Source of the DNA: Candidatus Thorarchaeota archaeon
GTDB taxonomy: Archaea > Asgardarchaeota > Thorarchaeia > Thorarchaeales > Thorarchaeaceae
Length of the DNA stretch: 64,000 nt
Direction of reading: 5' to 3'
Assembly (NCBI GenBank): GCA_019057475.1
Contig: DXJO01000006.1
Span: 132,984-196,983 of the forward strand
Numbering within the stretch: the stretch's first letter is position 1; every line of letters begins with the position of its first letter. Of this stretch, positions 8,303 through 16,887 are shown piece after piece. The notes beneath the pieces are model-generated. The model was not told where the DNA came from. It did not search any database and saw only the letters and a list, made by a program, of their open reading frames with translations. The translations under genes and the position numbers were made by a program.

Positions 8303-10594
8303 ATGTGGTATGCGAGAATGAAGAGGTTCATGCACGTGTCTGTAGGACTCGTGTTGTTCATTCTTGTTGCTGCTTGTTTGGCTCAGCCAATGAGCGCATG
8401 GTCAGGGCTCAAGGATTCTTCTATGTTCCCTACGCAAGACGCAGACGAACCGCTAGTAATTACCAGCAATGCCGATTTCGAATCACAAGGGTGGCAAGGA
8501 ACTGGAACCAATGAAGACCCCTATGTCATCGAAGGATTGCTTTACGACGGGGGTTTCGGACCGTACATTAACATTACAGGTGTAGATGCACGCTTCGTGA
8601 TTAGAAATTGCGAAATGTTGTCACGTCCTGTTGTGCCACAGGAATATGGTTATACTTCTGCGACCTATGTGACCATAAGAAATACACAGAACTTCACTAT
8701 TGAAGACTGCAGATTTATCGGCGGAAGTACTCACATTGTTGTCCATGATTCGAAATGTGTCCGCATACATAGCAACACATTTGCCCAGGGCAATGGCATC
8801 GTGTGTATGGACGTTGACATCTTGAACGTTTCTGAAAACTCTATAGAAGACTCACATTTCCTGCGTGTGTGGGAAAGCGGCAATGTCAATGTGAGGAATA
8901 ACTCAATCTTGGGCTATGTCTTTTTGTCGGAACCTGCCTATGTGGAAATGGGACCGTACATCATGATTCACACACGGCAGAGAGTCGAGTTCGTTTCAAA
9001 CACAGTCGTGGGAGAAATCGATTTGAGTATCTCTTCAAGGGAGGTTGTGATTCGCAACAACACATTCCTTAATATGACGGGTGGAATCTCAATGCCATAC
9101 GAGTCATGGTATTCAGGCGTGAGAACAGTCCAAGTCGAAATCACAGATAACCACTTTGATGGTGGTGGACTATCATTTTGGCAGGACAGCAGCTACCCAC
9201 TAGACATCGCAGTTATTGAGAACAACTACATAGCTGGCAAACCCATCCTGTTTCAGAGAGAAGAATCAGAAAAGGTGATCAACTGTCAGTATTATGGACA
9301 GGTAATCTCATACCTTTGTTCGGATACGATATACAGCGGGGGAACCTTCAGGAATGTGAGCATAGGACTTGTGATAATAGACTGCTTCAATTCGAGTATA
9401 AGCGACATCGATTTCAGCTCCTGCTATACTGGTATCATGCTAAGGCACAGCAATAAAATATCCATTGAACGAGTACAGGTGATTGACTGTGTTTTGGGAC
9501 TGAACGCTCACTACTCACACAATATGACAGTGTCCAACTGTCTGTTTGAACAATGCTCTGAGGGTGTGACTTGGTGGTGGTGCGAGGACGGGGAAATCGT
9601 ATCGAATGTATTTCGCGAGAATTGGATGGGTCTCAATCTGGACTGGTGCTGTAGGGCTACTGTCACCAGCAACCTGTTCGACCGAAACTTTCGAAATGCG
9701 CAAGATTATGGTTATTTCCCGAACAACTGGGATAACAACACATGGAGTGACTATTCGGGGTTCGGTGTTCACATCTTGTTTATTCATGATGGCAGGATTA
9801 TAGCAGACCACTACCCTAAATCCACATTACCTTGGTATCAGCTTCCTGTGGTTATTCAGCTCATATCCATTCTCACGGTGCTATTGCTTCTGTTCACTAC
9901 CTACATGGTAAGCAAATGGACGGGCGGAAGACTGGCGCGATTCCTTAGCAGCAAGAACAATATGCTCGCTCTCCTGTTGCAAATTGAGGTGCTCGCTTCT
10001 CCCGTTGTTTTTTCTGTAGGGGAATCGACGGTCCCCGCTAACATCGAACCTGAGAGCTATTTGATGCTAGGCTCAATCCTCTGGAGAGTGTGGGTACAAG
10101 GAATCTGGACATACTTCCAGGGACCACTCTCAACATACTCTCAGGAGTCATGGAGTCAGTTCTACATAACTAGTAGTCAAATACTGGCAATACTCCTCCT
10201 GATGGCGTTCACATTGAATAGCTGGCGCCTTCAGCGAATGGGGGCAAGTCGTTTAGACAAGAGAGCTAATATCCTACTCCTGCTCTTGTCAGCTGTCTAC
10301 CTCGCCTTGATTTACCCACAGGCGGGATTGCCATTGCCAGTTGGACCAGTTCTTGTGTATTTCACGCTGAAACTTGTGAGCGAATCTCCTCAGGATACAA
10401 GTCCTTCCAAAGGCCTTCCCCCAGACTACTTGCGGCTTAAATGTCCTAATTGTGGAGCGGTTTATTCTTACAGTCCTTCTTCTCGAGTCAAGGAGGGCGT
10501 AGTCAGATGTCAGAACTGCAACAGGGAGTTTGATCCAAAGCTCATCTCAAAGGAAACGTTGGATGGCAATTACTCGGCCAAAGCCAATGCCTGA
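8303..10594 (+). CDS. Exported beta-helix protein with membrane domain and C-terminal zinc ribbon
   Basis: A 763-residue surface protein. A signal peptide (MKRFMHVSVGLVLFILVAACLAQP) is followed by a right-handed parallel beta-helix of the NosD/pectate-lyase type from about residue 50 to 490. Many short Asn-ended turns are visible, such as RNNSILGY, SNTVVGEID, RNNTFLNM, ENNYIAG and SNLFDRNF. Four or five membrane segments lie at about 515-700. The last 60 residues hold a zinc ribbon (CPNCG...CQNCN) that would be cytosolic. Beta-helices of this kind commonly bind or cleave polysaccharide. GAGGGG at 8290-8295 is 7 nt before ATG 8303 and supports that start, although ATG 8318 would give a tidier signal peptide. 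It is monocistronic. Confidence 0.82.
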   Translation: MWYARMKRFMHVSVGLVLFILVAACLAQPMSAWSGLKDSSMFPTQDADEPLVITSNADFESQGWQGTGTNEDPYVIEGLLYDGGFGPYINITGVDARFVIRNCEMLSRPVVPQEYGYTSATYVTIRNTQNFTIEDCRFIGGSTHIVVHDSKCVRIHSNTFAQGNGIVCMDVDILNVSENSIEDSHFLRVWESGNVNVRNNSILGYVFLSEPAYVEMGPYIMIHTRQRVEFVSNTVVGEIDLSISSREVVIRNNTFLNMTGGISMPYESWYSGVRTVQVEITDNHFDGGGLSFWQDSSYPLDIAVIENNYIAGKPILFQREESEKVINCQYYGQVISYLCSDTIYSGGTFRNVSIGLVIIDCFNSSISDIDFSSCYTGIMLRHSNKISIERVQVIDCVLGLNAHYSHNMTVSNCLFEQCSEGVTWWWCEDGEIVSNVFRENWMGLNLDWCCRATVTSNLFDRNFRNAQDYGYFPNNWDNNTWSDYSGFGVHILFIHDGRIIADHYPKSTLPWYQLPVVIQLISILTVLLLLFTTYMVSKWTGGRLARFLSSKNNMLALLLQIEVLASPVVFSVGESTVPANIEPESYLMLGSILWRVWVQGIWTYFQGPLSTYSQESWSQFYITSSQILAILLLMAFTLNSWRLQRMGASRLDKRANILLLLLSAVYLALIYPQAGLPLPVGPVLVYFTLKLVSESPQDTSPSKGLPPDYLRLKCPNCGAVYSYSPSSRVKEGVVRCQNCNREFDPKLISKETLDGNYSAKANA

Positions 10595-10605
10595 CCTTGG
10601 TGTCT

Positions 10606-12090
10606 TTACATCTCCATATCCACATAGCTGACAGTTCCTTTCTTGGACCTGTATACAACTCCTTCACGCTCAAGCTTGGAGAGTGCTTTCTCGAATTGGG
10701 CTCCGGATAACCCTGATGAGTCGCATCTTTCCTTTAATGCATCTAATGGGACATTCTTGTTACCTTCAGATGCTATCTGTTTCAAAACCTTTACGAACTT
10801 CTGCGTTGGCGGCAAGGATTGGTCAATCACTGTGAGTTCTGGTGCGGGTTTGACGCCAATTGAAAAAGGAGGCGCCGAGTCAATGCTAGCAGCTTTCTTC
10901 GCACTGAGCAAAGCGGATAAGAGATCTATCTTTCCAGGCGCAGCTGCCGGCTTAGTTTCAGAGGGTGCGATATCAGCCAGACTGACTCCTTCTGGTTCTC
11001 CCGACGTTTCTCCTATGAATGGAATTGACTGGGTCTCACCGTAATCAATACCTAACCATTGCGAATCAATATCCTGATTTACAGGGGCGGCTCGAAGAAG
11101 CTGGGTTCTATATCGCCTCATAATTTTCGTTCTCTGAGAGTCGAGATCTGAGCTGGAACATGTTTGCGCTCCCAGCATAAGCAATGAACGTTCGGCTAGG
11201 CCACGGACTCGCTTATGAGAGTCAGTCACGAGATAACCTAAGATTCGGAGAAGACTACTGAACTTGGATGATGAAATGTGCAGATTTTCTAGAAGGCTTT
11301 GCTTGACTTTCCAATCTGGGTCAGCAACCAAATCCATTACAATCCCCCTTGTTGACACGATTCCAAGCTTGCCAACAGCAGACGCTACTTGCACTCGGTC
11401 CTTCCAACTTGTTGTTCTTAGAAATGCAGTGAGATACTTGGATGTAGTGTGATCTACGATTCCACAGATATAGGACAGCAGCTCACGCTTGCTTTCTGCT
11501 GACATTTGACATAGGAGTTGAATCATTTTCCGGCGTGTGCGATTAGGAAAAGCTAAGACCTTCGGTACTGTTCCCAGCGAAATGACCTTAATGTTATCGC
11601 GAATCTTTTTCATAGCCCATCTTGCACCCGGAGGCCCAAGCGATGCCATCAAGCCGAAGACAGTTGGTTGATGCTCTACACCCAAACTCTCAAGAGCGGT
11701 AATCCATTGTCTTCGAGAGTTGTTGGAAATTGGGGCACCATCCTGAACAAATTCTTCCTCAATGCCCTGCAGCACTTGCTCTCTCTCAGCAGGGTTGAGG
11801 GTTGTCATGGATCTGAAGAGTTCTGGAAGATAGACACCGTATGCGTTTCGCACAGCCATCCTAAAGACAAGCTTGCGTAGTATCTGATTATCATCGTCAA
11901 GGAGAGTCATAACTTTTGGCAGTAATGATCGTGCGACAGGATGGGCAACCAGCTGCCCGGCAGATCCGTACAGGGCGCCCAAATCGAACGAGTCTAGGGA
12001 ACCTGCAATCCGTTTCAACTCCCTCAGCTTGGTCATCTCAAGTTTGGTGATATCCAACCGAGCCGTCTTTCTAGGGGTCAAGTCATCCAA
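10606..12090 (-). CDS. HEAT-repeat protein with C-terminal MCM-like winged helix
   Basis: A 494-residue protein of unknown function. Residues about 40-330 form alpha-solenoid (HEAT/ARM-like) helix pairs, for example SLLPKVMTLLDDDNQILRKL and RGIVMDLVADPDWKVKQSLL. A low-complexity Pro/Ala/Ser linker spans about 370-430. The last 70 residues (VPLDALKERCDSSGLSGAQF, then EKALSKLEREGVVYRSKKGT) match the winged helix that ends archaeal MCM helicases ('aeesGis...veeaLekLkreGeiy'). No AAA+ motor is present. The next gene, 20 bp upstream on the same strand, encodes a very basic protein, and the two probably act together on chromatin or replication DNA (inference). Confidence 0.7.
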   Translation of the reverse strand: MDDLTPRKTARLDITKLEMTKLRELKRIAGSLDSFDLGALYGSAGQLVAHPVARSLLPKVMTLLDDDNQILRKLVFRMAVRNAYGVYLPELFRSMTTLNPAEREQVLQGIEEEFVQDGAPISNNSRRQWITALESLGVEHQPTVFGLMASLGPPGARWAMKKIRDNIKVISLGTVPKVLAFPNRTRRKMIQLLCQMSAESKRELLSYICGIVDHTTSKYLTAFLRTTSWKDRVQVASAVGKLGIVSTRGIVMDLVADPDWKVKQSLLENLHISSSKFSSLLRILGYLVTDSHKRVRGLAERSLLMLGAQTCSSSDLDSQRTKIMRRYRTQLLRAAPVNQDIDSQWLGIDYGETQSIPFIGETSGEPEGVSLADIAPSETKPAAAPGKIDLLSALLSAKKAASIDSAPPFSIGVKPAPELTVIDQSLPPTQKFVKVLKQIASEGNKNVPLDALKERCDSSGLSGAQFEKALSKLEREGVVYRSKKGTVSYVDMEM

Positions 12091-12110
12091 CCCCCTCGAA
12101 TATCAATCAC

Positions 12111-13052
12111 CTATTTGCGCCCTCCCTTTTTCTTAGCTAACGATTTCTTGCTGCGTTTTTTCTTGGATGTTTTGCGCTTTCGAGACTTTGGACGTGAACC
12201 TTTCGCGGTTACAAGCAAGTACTCTGTGAGTGGAGCTTGCACGCTAGGTGTTGGTTCCTTCGCCTTATGGATTTCCTCCTTATCCGCTGAATCTTCAATT
12301 AGCTTGCCATTGAGTGTGACTTGTTCCGTTGATTCTATAGGAATGATTCTGGAAGCATCCGTAATTTCTAGCTCAAGAATTAGATTGTCATATGTTTCCA
12401 AAATTTCTACAGCTGCTGGATCAGCTTCATCTATAGAGCTGGCAGCAATCGTTTTCTCACGGAGTAATCTGCGTCCATACACTGTTCTAGATAGCGCCTT
12501 GAGGTCCAGTTTCCCATCCTTAGTCTTGGGTCTAGCCATCTTGAATTCCTTGAGATGTGCTTCATGCAAAGAGGCCAGGAGGAATCCCATGCCATCTCTC
12601 TCGAGCGCAGATGGTGTCAGGTTGCCGAGGTCACCCTTCTCTATTAGCTCCATTGCAAGAGTTGAGCACTCAGCTCGGGCCAATCTCCTTCCGTCTTTCC
12701 AGCTTTCTCCTTTGCAGACCAGCACTAGAACTTCGCTTGCGGGAATGTTTAGCGCCAAACTTAATGAGAGCATTTCAAGGGATCCAAAAATAGCATCTCT
12801 AAGCAGAATTAGTGTTTCTTGAAGATCCTGATCCGGATTCTCTTTTTCCCACTGTGTTTCAATTATTGCGTAAAGCCTATGCCATGGATAAGCCCTCTTG
12901 TCCTTCCAGTAACCCTTGAGCAATTCAGAAATCGCTTCAATATCGCCACGGCTGCTCAAGTCAGCTATCTTGTGGACAAAGACGAGTTTGCTTGATTTGG
13001 GCGATCTGCCCTTCTTGCTCAGAGCATTCATCCTCCGTGGACAAGATGACAC
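12111..13052 (-). CDS. Basic helical protein with Lys/Arg-rich tail, unknown function
   Basis: A 313-residue protein I do not recognise. The body (about residues 25-150) is helical, with a pattern DIEAISELLKGYWKDKRAYP and PWHRLYAIIETQWEKENPDQ that resembles alpha-solenoid repeats. The last 35 residues are a nearly pure Lys/Arg/Ser tail similar to those of archaeal chromatin proteins. It lies just upstream of the HEAT/MCM-winged-helix gene in the same transcription unit. There are no recognisable catalytic motifs. A nucleic-acid-binding role is suggested by the tail and the neighbour only. Confidence 0.65.
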   Translation of the reverse strand: MSSCPRRMNALSKKGRSPKSSKLVFVHKIADLSSRGDIEAISELLKGYWKDKRAYPWHRLYAIIETQWEKENPDQDLQETLILLRDAIFGSLEMLSLSLALNIPASEVLVLVCKGESWKDGRRLARAECSTLAMELIEKGDLGNLTPSALERDGMGFLLASLHEAHLKEFKMARPKTKDGKLDLKALSRTVYGRRLLREKTIAASSIDEADPAAVEILETYDNLILELEITDASRIIPIESTEQVTLNGKLIEDSADKEEIHKAKEPTPSVQAPLTEYLLVTAKGSRPKSRKRKTSKKKRSKKSLAKKKGGRK

Positions 13053-13139
13053 ATAACGGTAGTGCCTTATTTCACTTTATTGTGACTGTGTCAGTCAATA
13101 TTGAGGGTAGTATGACTAGCATTTGAATGAGATGCATAA

Positions 13140-13892
13140 TTAAAAAAGGAGCGAAAGACACGTCAGTGCTCCTTCGCACTTCTCAAACTCGCTCATATCT
13201 AGGGTGATGACATCAAAACCTGCCTCTCGAACCATAAGAGCAGATTTAGGATAGCCGTTCGTCATTAGAATAGCACCCCCAACTGCCAACGTGTTTGCGG
13301 CATAGGCTTCCTTTTCTGCCACTACTAGTTTCTCGAATTGCACCAGCACTGGATGGTCTACGTATCGTCCTGTACAAATGACAATGCCTTTGCCCAAGTA
13401 TGTGACATGACTTTTGAGATGAACAATCTCGGTATCAATAATTGTCTTGACAGGAACTTGGAGCCACTCGCCGACCTGTTCAGCGCCTTCTGCAGTCGTC
13501 CTCTGTGTTACTCCAATGAGCAACTTATCTGGCAGATGGATGACGTCGCCGCCTTCAATCGTTGCTGGGGGTTGACAGTTCCTCACGTTGAGATGTTTCT
13601 CAAACATTTTTCTGACGGGTGCTTCCTCTCCTCGGCGGGAGCTTGTTCCCATTCGTGCAATAAATGCCCGGTTCCGATGGATGATGGCTATGTCCTCAAC
13701 GAAACATGAGTCGGGAAAAGTATCATCTGGAGCAAGTCGTATCAACTCCAGTCCGAGTTCCTTGAGTGTATCGCAGTAAACCTTGTGCTGATCCAGTACT
13801 CTGGCTAGGTCAATGGTGCTTTTCAGCGGATGTGACGAGATACATCTCTGATAGCTATGGCTTGGTGACCTTACAATAGCACGCTTTGCCAT
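13140..13892 (-). CDS. Dimethylargininase-like amidinotransferase-fold hydrolase
   Basis: A 250-residue protein of the guanidino-modifying pentein fold, close to N(G),N(G)-dimethylarginine dimethylaminohydrolase (DDAH). Features: FPDSCFVEDIAII (substrate Asp/Glu loop), TIEGGDVIH, the catalytic His in VHLKSHVTYLGKG, NGYPKSALMVREAGF, and the nucleophile Cys in CEGALTCLSLLF at the extreme C-terminus. It would hydrolyse methylarginine to citrulline plus amine, or a similar guanidino compound. The length (about 250-255) fits DDAH rather than arginine deiminase (about 400). An agmatinase-type enzyme lies 25 kb away, but there is no shared operon. Confidence 0.88.
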   Translation of the reverse strand: MAKRAIVRSPSHSYQRCISSHPLKSTIDLARVLDQHKVYCDTLKELGLELIRLAPDDTFPDSCFVEDIAIIHRNRAFIARMGTSSRRGEEAPVRKMFEKHLNVRNCQPPATIEGGDVIHLPDKLLIGVTQRTTAEGAEQVGEWLQVPVKTIIDTEIVHLKSHVTYLGKGIVICTGRYVDHPVLVQFEKLVVAEKEAYAANTLAVGGAILMTNGYPKSALMVREAGFDVITLDMSEFEKCEGALTCLSLLF

Positions 13893-14039
13893 GGCAGCCT
13901 TGTCATGACTGCGAACCCTTTTGATTCCATCGAACCGAGGACATTGCAGCTTGAAATAGTAGGCTAAGGCACCTACCTCAACCTTATTTTGCAGTCACAC
14001 AAATGGAATACCCAAGCAAGAAGGAGCCCCGATTCCGAA

Positions 14040-14330
14040 ATGATGATACAAGTCAATTACTTCGGTTTTCTCAGGTCAAAGCTCTCCAAGAGCTCTGAGG
14101 CAATTTGTCTATCAGACGGTGCGAAGCTTAGAGACTTATTGCTCTCTCTTGCAGACAGATACGGTGACAATGTTGAAACATACGTATTTGATCGCGTGTC
14201 ATCAGACGTCAAGGGTGACATTGTGGTCAACGTCAATGATATGCCCCACCGACGAATTCAGGGTCTCGAAACGCAGCTCAATGAGGGTGACCGAGTGGAC
14301 TTGATGCCAATGTTTGCCGGTGGCGGATAG
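14040..14330 (+). CDS. MoaD/ThiS-type ubiquitin-like protein
   Basis: A 96-residue beta-grasp protein ending in AGGG, the di-glycine C-terminus needed for adenylation and thiocarboxylation or for conjugation in archaeal SAMPs. VNYFGFLRSK and the terminal GDRVDLMPMFAGGG follow the MoaD pattern ('FA.lre..g...d.V.llPpvaGG'). An in-frame TTG at 13989 lies inside a T-rich box (CTTATTTT, 13983-13990) that is a likely promoter, so the ATG at 14040 (or 14043) is preferred; AAGGAG at 14021-14026 is slightly distant. It stands alone between the DDAH-like and SGNH genes. Whether it serves molybdopterin, tRNA thiolation or conjugation cannot be told. Confidence 0.78.
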   Translation: MMIQVNYFGFLRSKLSKSSEAICLSDGAKLRDLLLSLADRYGDNVETYVFDRVSSDVKGDIVVNVNDMPHRRIQGLETQLNEGDRVDLMPMFAGGG

Positions 14331-14371
14331 ACTATCTTGTTCGAACAGCATTTTGCTGATCTGCTTAATAC

Positions 14372-14989
14372 TCAAATGAAAAGCCGTGAGATTCTCTTCC
14401 AGATTGTTTCTCCCATCTGTCTGTATCCCCGAATGCTAAGATGCAGACCATCACCGCTGTCGAATGTTGGCCGAAGAAGGTTATCAGAATCCGCCAGCAC
14501 TGAGAATAGGTCGACAACGATAAGTCCCTCGATGTCCTTCGGAGCCCTCAGTATCAGACTATTCAATTCTTCCTGTTTCACTTGTATATCTGGGAAGGCT
14601 GAACCGATGGGTGGAACCGTGCAGGCTACAACTCTAGCTCCGCTATCGCTCGCCAAGCTCCAGAGGTTTGTTAGTGTTTTGAAGATTGCATGAACCGGAT
14701 AGCCCCAGCCAATATCGTTCGATCCCCCAAGGATGATTACTGCACCGTATCGCTTCTGTTGAAGCAAGCGTTCCAATCGACCATGCATAAGCTGAGCTAG
14801 CTCCCCAGGAACGCCCTGATTCACAAATGAAACGGAATAGTGTCCTTCGCTCTTGCTTGATTTCAATAGCCAGAACCCGTATTGAGAACTCTCATCTCCT
14901 CCGTAACTAGGGTCGTAACCCGGAGTGCCTGCGGTCAGACTGTCGCCAAAGCCAAGCATCGTAATAGCTGTTTCTTCATCCGGATTCAA
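14372..14989 (-). CDS. SGNH/GDSL-type hydrolase
   Basis: A 205-residue esterase or lipase-like enzyme. Block I is MLGFGDSLTAG (nucleophile Ser), the oxyanion Gly is in VNQGVPGELA, block III is ILGGSNDIGWG and block V is DGLHLSIRGY with catalytic Asp and His. No signal peptide is present, so it is probably cytosolic. Its first bases overlap the 3' end of the upstream basic protein gene by 14 bp, indicating co-transcription. Substrate unknown; family members remove acyl or acetyl groups from lipids, sugars or peptides. Confidence 0.86.
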   Translation of the reverse strand: MNPDEETAITMLGFGDSLTAGTPGYDPSYGGDESSQYGFWLLKSSKSEGHYSVSFVNQGVPGELAQLMHGRLERLLQQKRYGAVIILGGSNDIGWGYPVHAIFKTLTNLWSLASDSGARVVACTVPPIGSAFPDIQVKQEELNSLILRAPKDIEGLIVVDLFSVLADSDNLLRPTFDSGDGLHLSIRGYRQMGETIWKRISRLFI

Positions 14990-15482
14990 GAGCCTTGATC
15001 TCCTTGTCGATCTTCGTTTTCTTGCGAAGCAGCTCGTGTCCTTCCTTTACAAGACTGGTCAGTTGTTTCTTGTATTCCTTCTCGCCGACGAGTCCGCGCT
15101 CATGCTTCTTCTCAAGTCTATCACGTCTATTTCGGACACTGTTCCACATCAATTCGAAGGACTTGGCTCTGATCCGGAGTCTGACTAGCTTTTTTGGGCC
15201 TTTTGATTTGTCGCGTCGCCTTGGCAAGGGTCTCTTTGTCTTACCAATGATAGTTCTAGCTTCTCTGAGTTCTAGCTTGGAAGGGCTAATCAATTGTCGT
15301 GGCGGTCCTGGAGCAACTATTGCCATTTTGGGCTTTGCGGATTTCGCCGGTACCGTTGTAGTTTTCTTCACCTTTTTCGTTTTCGCCCCCTCTGAAATGC
15401 TGCTCTTTTCTTCTTCTGCCAGCTTGGCCAGGTCCTTCTTGTACTTCTCAAGGCGCTTCTGGGGGGTTGATTCCTTACTCAA
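14976..15482 (-). CDS. Small basic coiled-coil protein, unknown function
   Basis: A 168-residue, highly charged protein. Residues 5-30 and 105-165 are strongly helical and heptad-like (RLEKYKKDLAKLAEEE; KEYKKQLTSLVKEGHELLRK). The middle has Lys/Pro-rich low complexity. Nothing catalytic is visible. It overlaps the SGNH hydrolase gene by 14 bp. The antisense strand is also open over the same range, but its translation is Ser/Phe/Leu-rich in the way expected of the complement of a Lys/Glu-rich gene. A nucleic-acid or ribosome-associated role is possible from composition alone. Confidence 0.6.
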   Translation of the reverse strand: MSKESTPQKRLEKYKKDLAKLAEEEKSSISEGAKTKKVKKTTTVPAKSAKPKMAIVAPGPPRQLISPSKLELREARTIIGKTKRPLPRRRDKSKGPKKLVRLRIRAKSFELMWNSVRNRRDRLEKKHERGLVGEKEYKKQLTSLVKEGHELLRKKTKIDKEIKALESG

Positions 15483-15569
15483 CTAGACACCACTCATTGA
15501 TTCAACTCGGTCCCAACACCAGAGTTCATATGTTTCGTATTAAACATTCTTCGAATGAAGGAGTGCTGT

Positions 15570-16769
15570 CTAGAAGAATGACGGCTCTGTTTCGAATGCG
15601 CCCTTCGGCGTCTTCATCTTCATCGTCTTTTTGGCAGAGAGTAGCTCTACTATCTTGTATTCTTTCGATCCCATACCAAGCTTCTCGGCATAGTCGAGGA
15701 CTAGATATGGATTCTTCATAGGACCAAAAAGACGGGCAAATGGATGAAGATCAACCTCTGGGTCCAAGTTAGTCTTGATGAATGGAGGAATCATGCTCTC
15801 TATGAGACCCTCTTTGGCAACAAGATCAAGGCTAGCCGCCTCGATTGCCACGATATCCCTACTACCCAGCACTCCTATGTCGTTTACTACATGTGGCTGA
15901 GCGATACCCCAACAGTCGCAAAGAGCGGTGATGTCTATGAGGAAATTGATGAAGAAAACCTTGTTCTCATCGAATGTATCCAAGACCGCCTTTGCACCAA
16001 TCGCCATTAGTTCCTGAAACGCGGAGAAATACTCCGGTCTAATCTTCATGCACCCGATGTCTTTGTCAGCCTCAATGCATTCCATACACTGATTGCACAT
16101 GTCAAAAGCGAATGTAAGCTTGTGTTTCTCCTCGTTGTATTTCAGGCACTTCTTAGGACAGGACTTAACCAATTTCTTGGCGTGTTCTGGTGTGCACTTC
16201 TCAGCGTTCCAATATTCGAATGATTCATGAATAGCGTGGAACTTATGCCATCTTGAAGGGCCATGAAAGCCGCCCAGAGCGATATTCTTGATGGCACCCC
16301 CGTAGCCACAACTGTTGTGGCCCTTTACATGCGTTAGGTCAATTAATACATCTGCATCGTGAAGGCTACCCACAAGCTCAAGGCTATCCACATTCTTGTA
16401 TTTTATTTTCATCTTGTATGTGTAGCCGTCCTTTACACCCGCTGTGGGAAGAATCGGACATCCACAGGTTTCAGAAGTATAGCCACGGTTCACTGCGTTG
16501 TAGACAGCAGTGGGGTTATCAGTCACATATGGATATCCTCCTGCATCCTTGACAGCCTTCACGATTCGACGCACGAAGAAAACTGGGATAGTCTGATATC
16601 CATCATTGAATCCGAGGTGCATCTTTACTGCAACCTTGTCTTTCTTTTCGATTGTGGAGAAGTCGAGTTTCTTCACGACCTCGTCGACTTTCTGTGAGAA
16701 TGAAGCGAATCTACCGGGGTTTCCGTGTTGAATTGACCCGTAATAGACTATAGATGGCTTGGAACTCAT
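15570..16769 (-). CDS. DUF362 protein with iron-sulfur-type cysteine motif
   Basis: A 399-residue DUF362 protein. The N-terminal part has VAVKMHLGF, GGYPYVTDN and LIDLTHVKGHNSCGYGGAIKN, the characteristic Gly-rich core. A ferredoxin-like region follows: CPKKCLKY, then CNQCMECIEAD and a further Cys in IGCMKIRP, with enough Cys for at least one 4Fe-4S cluster. The C-terminal part contains DITALCDCWG and DIGVLGSRDIVAIEAASLD. DUF362 proteins act in redox or sulfur/anaerobic metabolism, but exact reactions are mostly unknown. A TTG at 16817 allows a longer form; ATG 16769 (MSSKPSIVYYG) matches the usual family N-terminus better. Confidence 0.85.
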   Translation of the reverse strand: MSSKPSIVYYGSIQHGNPGRFASFSQKVDEVVKKLDFSTIEKKDKVAVKMHLGFNDGYQTIPVFFVRRIVKAVKDAGGYPYVTDNPTAVYNAVNRGYTSETCGCPILPTAGVKDGYTYKMKIKYKNVDSLELVGSLHDADVLIDLTHVKGHNSCGYGGAIKNIALGGFHGPSRWHKFHAIHESFEYWNAEKCTPEHAKKLVKSCPKKCLKYNEEKHKLTFAFDMCNQCMECIEADKDIGCMKIRPEYFSAFQELMAIGAKAVLDTFDENKVFFINFLIDITALCDCWGIAQPHVVNDIGVLGSRDIVAIEAASLDLVAKEGLIESMIPPFIKTNLDPEVDLHPFARLFGPMKNPYLVLDYAEKLGMGSKEYKIVELLSAKKTMKMKTPKGAFETEPSFF

Positions 16770-16887
16770 AGTGTTGCAGTTCAGTACCTCTACTAAAAAT
16801 GGTTCCGTGTGAGGCAAATACGCTCCGAATGAAATATGAGTGACTCAGCATTATGAATAGAGAGCCATTTCTGGGAGGTTCGTTGAA

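Noticed and set aside
7991..8335. Minus-strand open frame of 114 codons in the non-coding gap
   Set aside because: Composition is unlike real proteins here, with no domain pattern and no ribosome site; it overlaps the start of the beta-helix gene.
8041..8514. Plus-strand open frame of 157 codons
   Set aside because: Overlaps the convincing signal peptide of the beta-helix gene in another frame and has no recognisable structure.
12115..12822. 235-codon plus-strand frame
   Set aside because: It is the complement of the Lys/Glu-rich minus-strand gene; Ser/Leu/Phe-rich translation is the expected shadow.
14995..15486. 163-codon plus-strand frame opposite the basic coiled-coil gene
   Set aside because: Ser/Phe/Leu-rich shadow of a Lys/Glu-rich gene; no start signals. 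The minus-strand gene overlaps the SGNH gene in an operon-like way.
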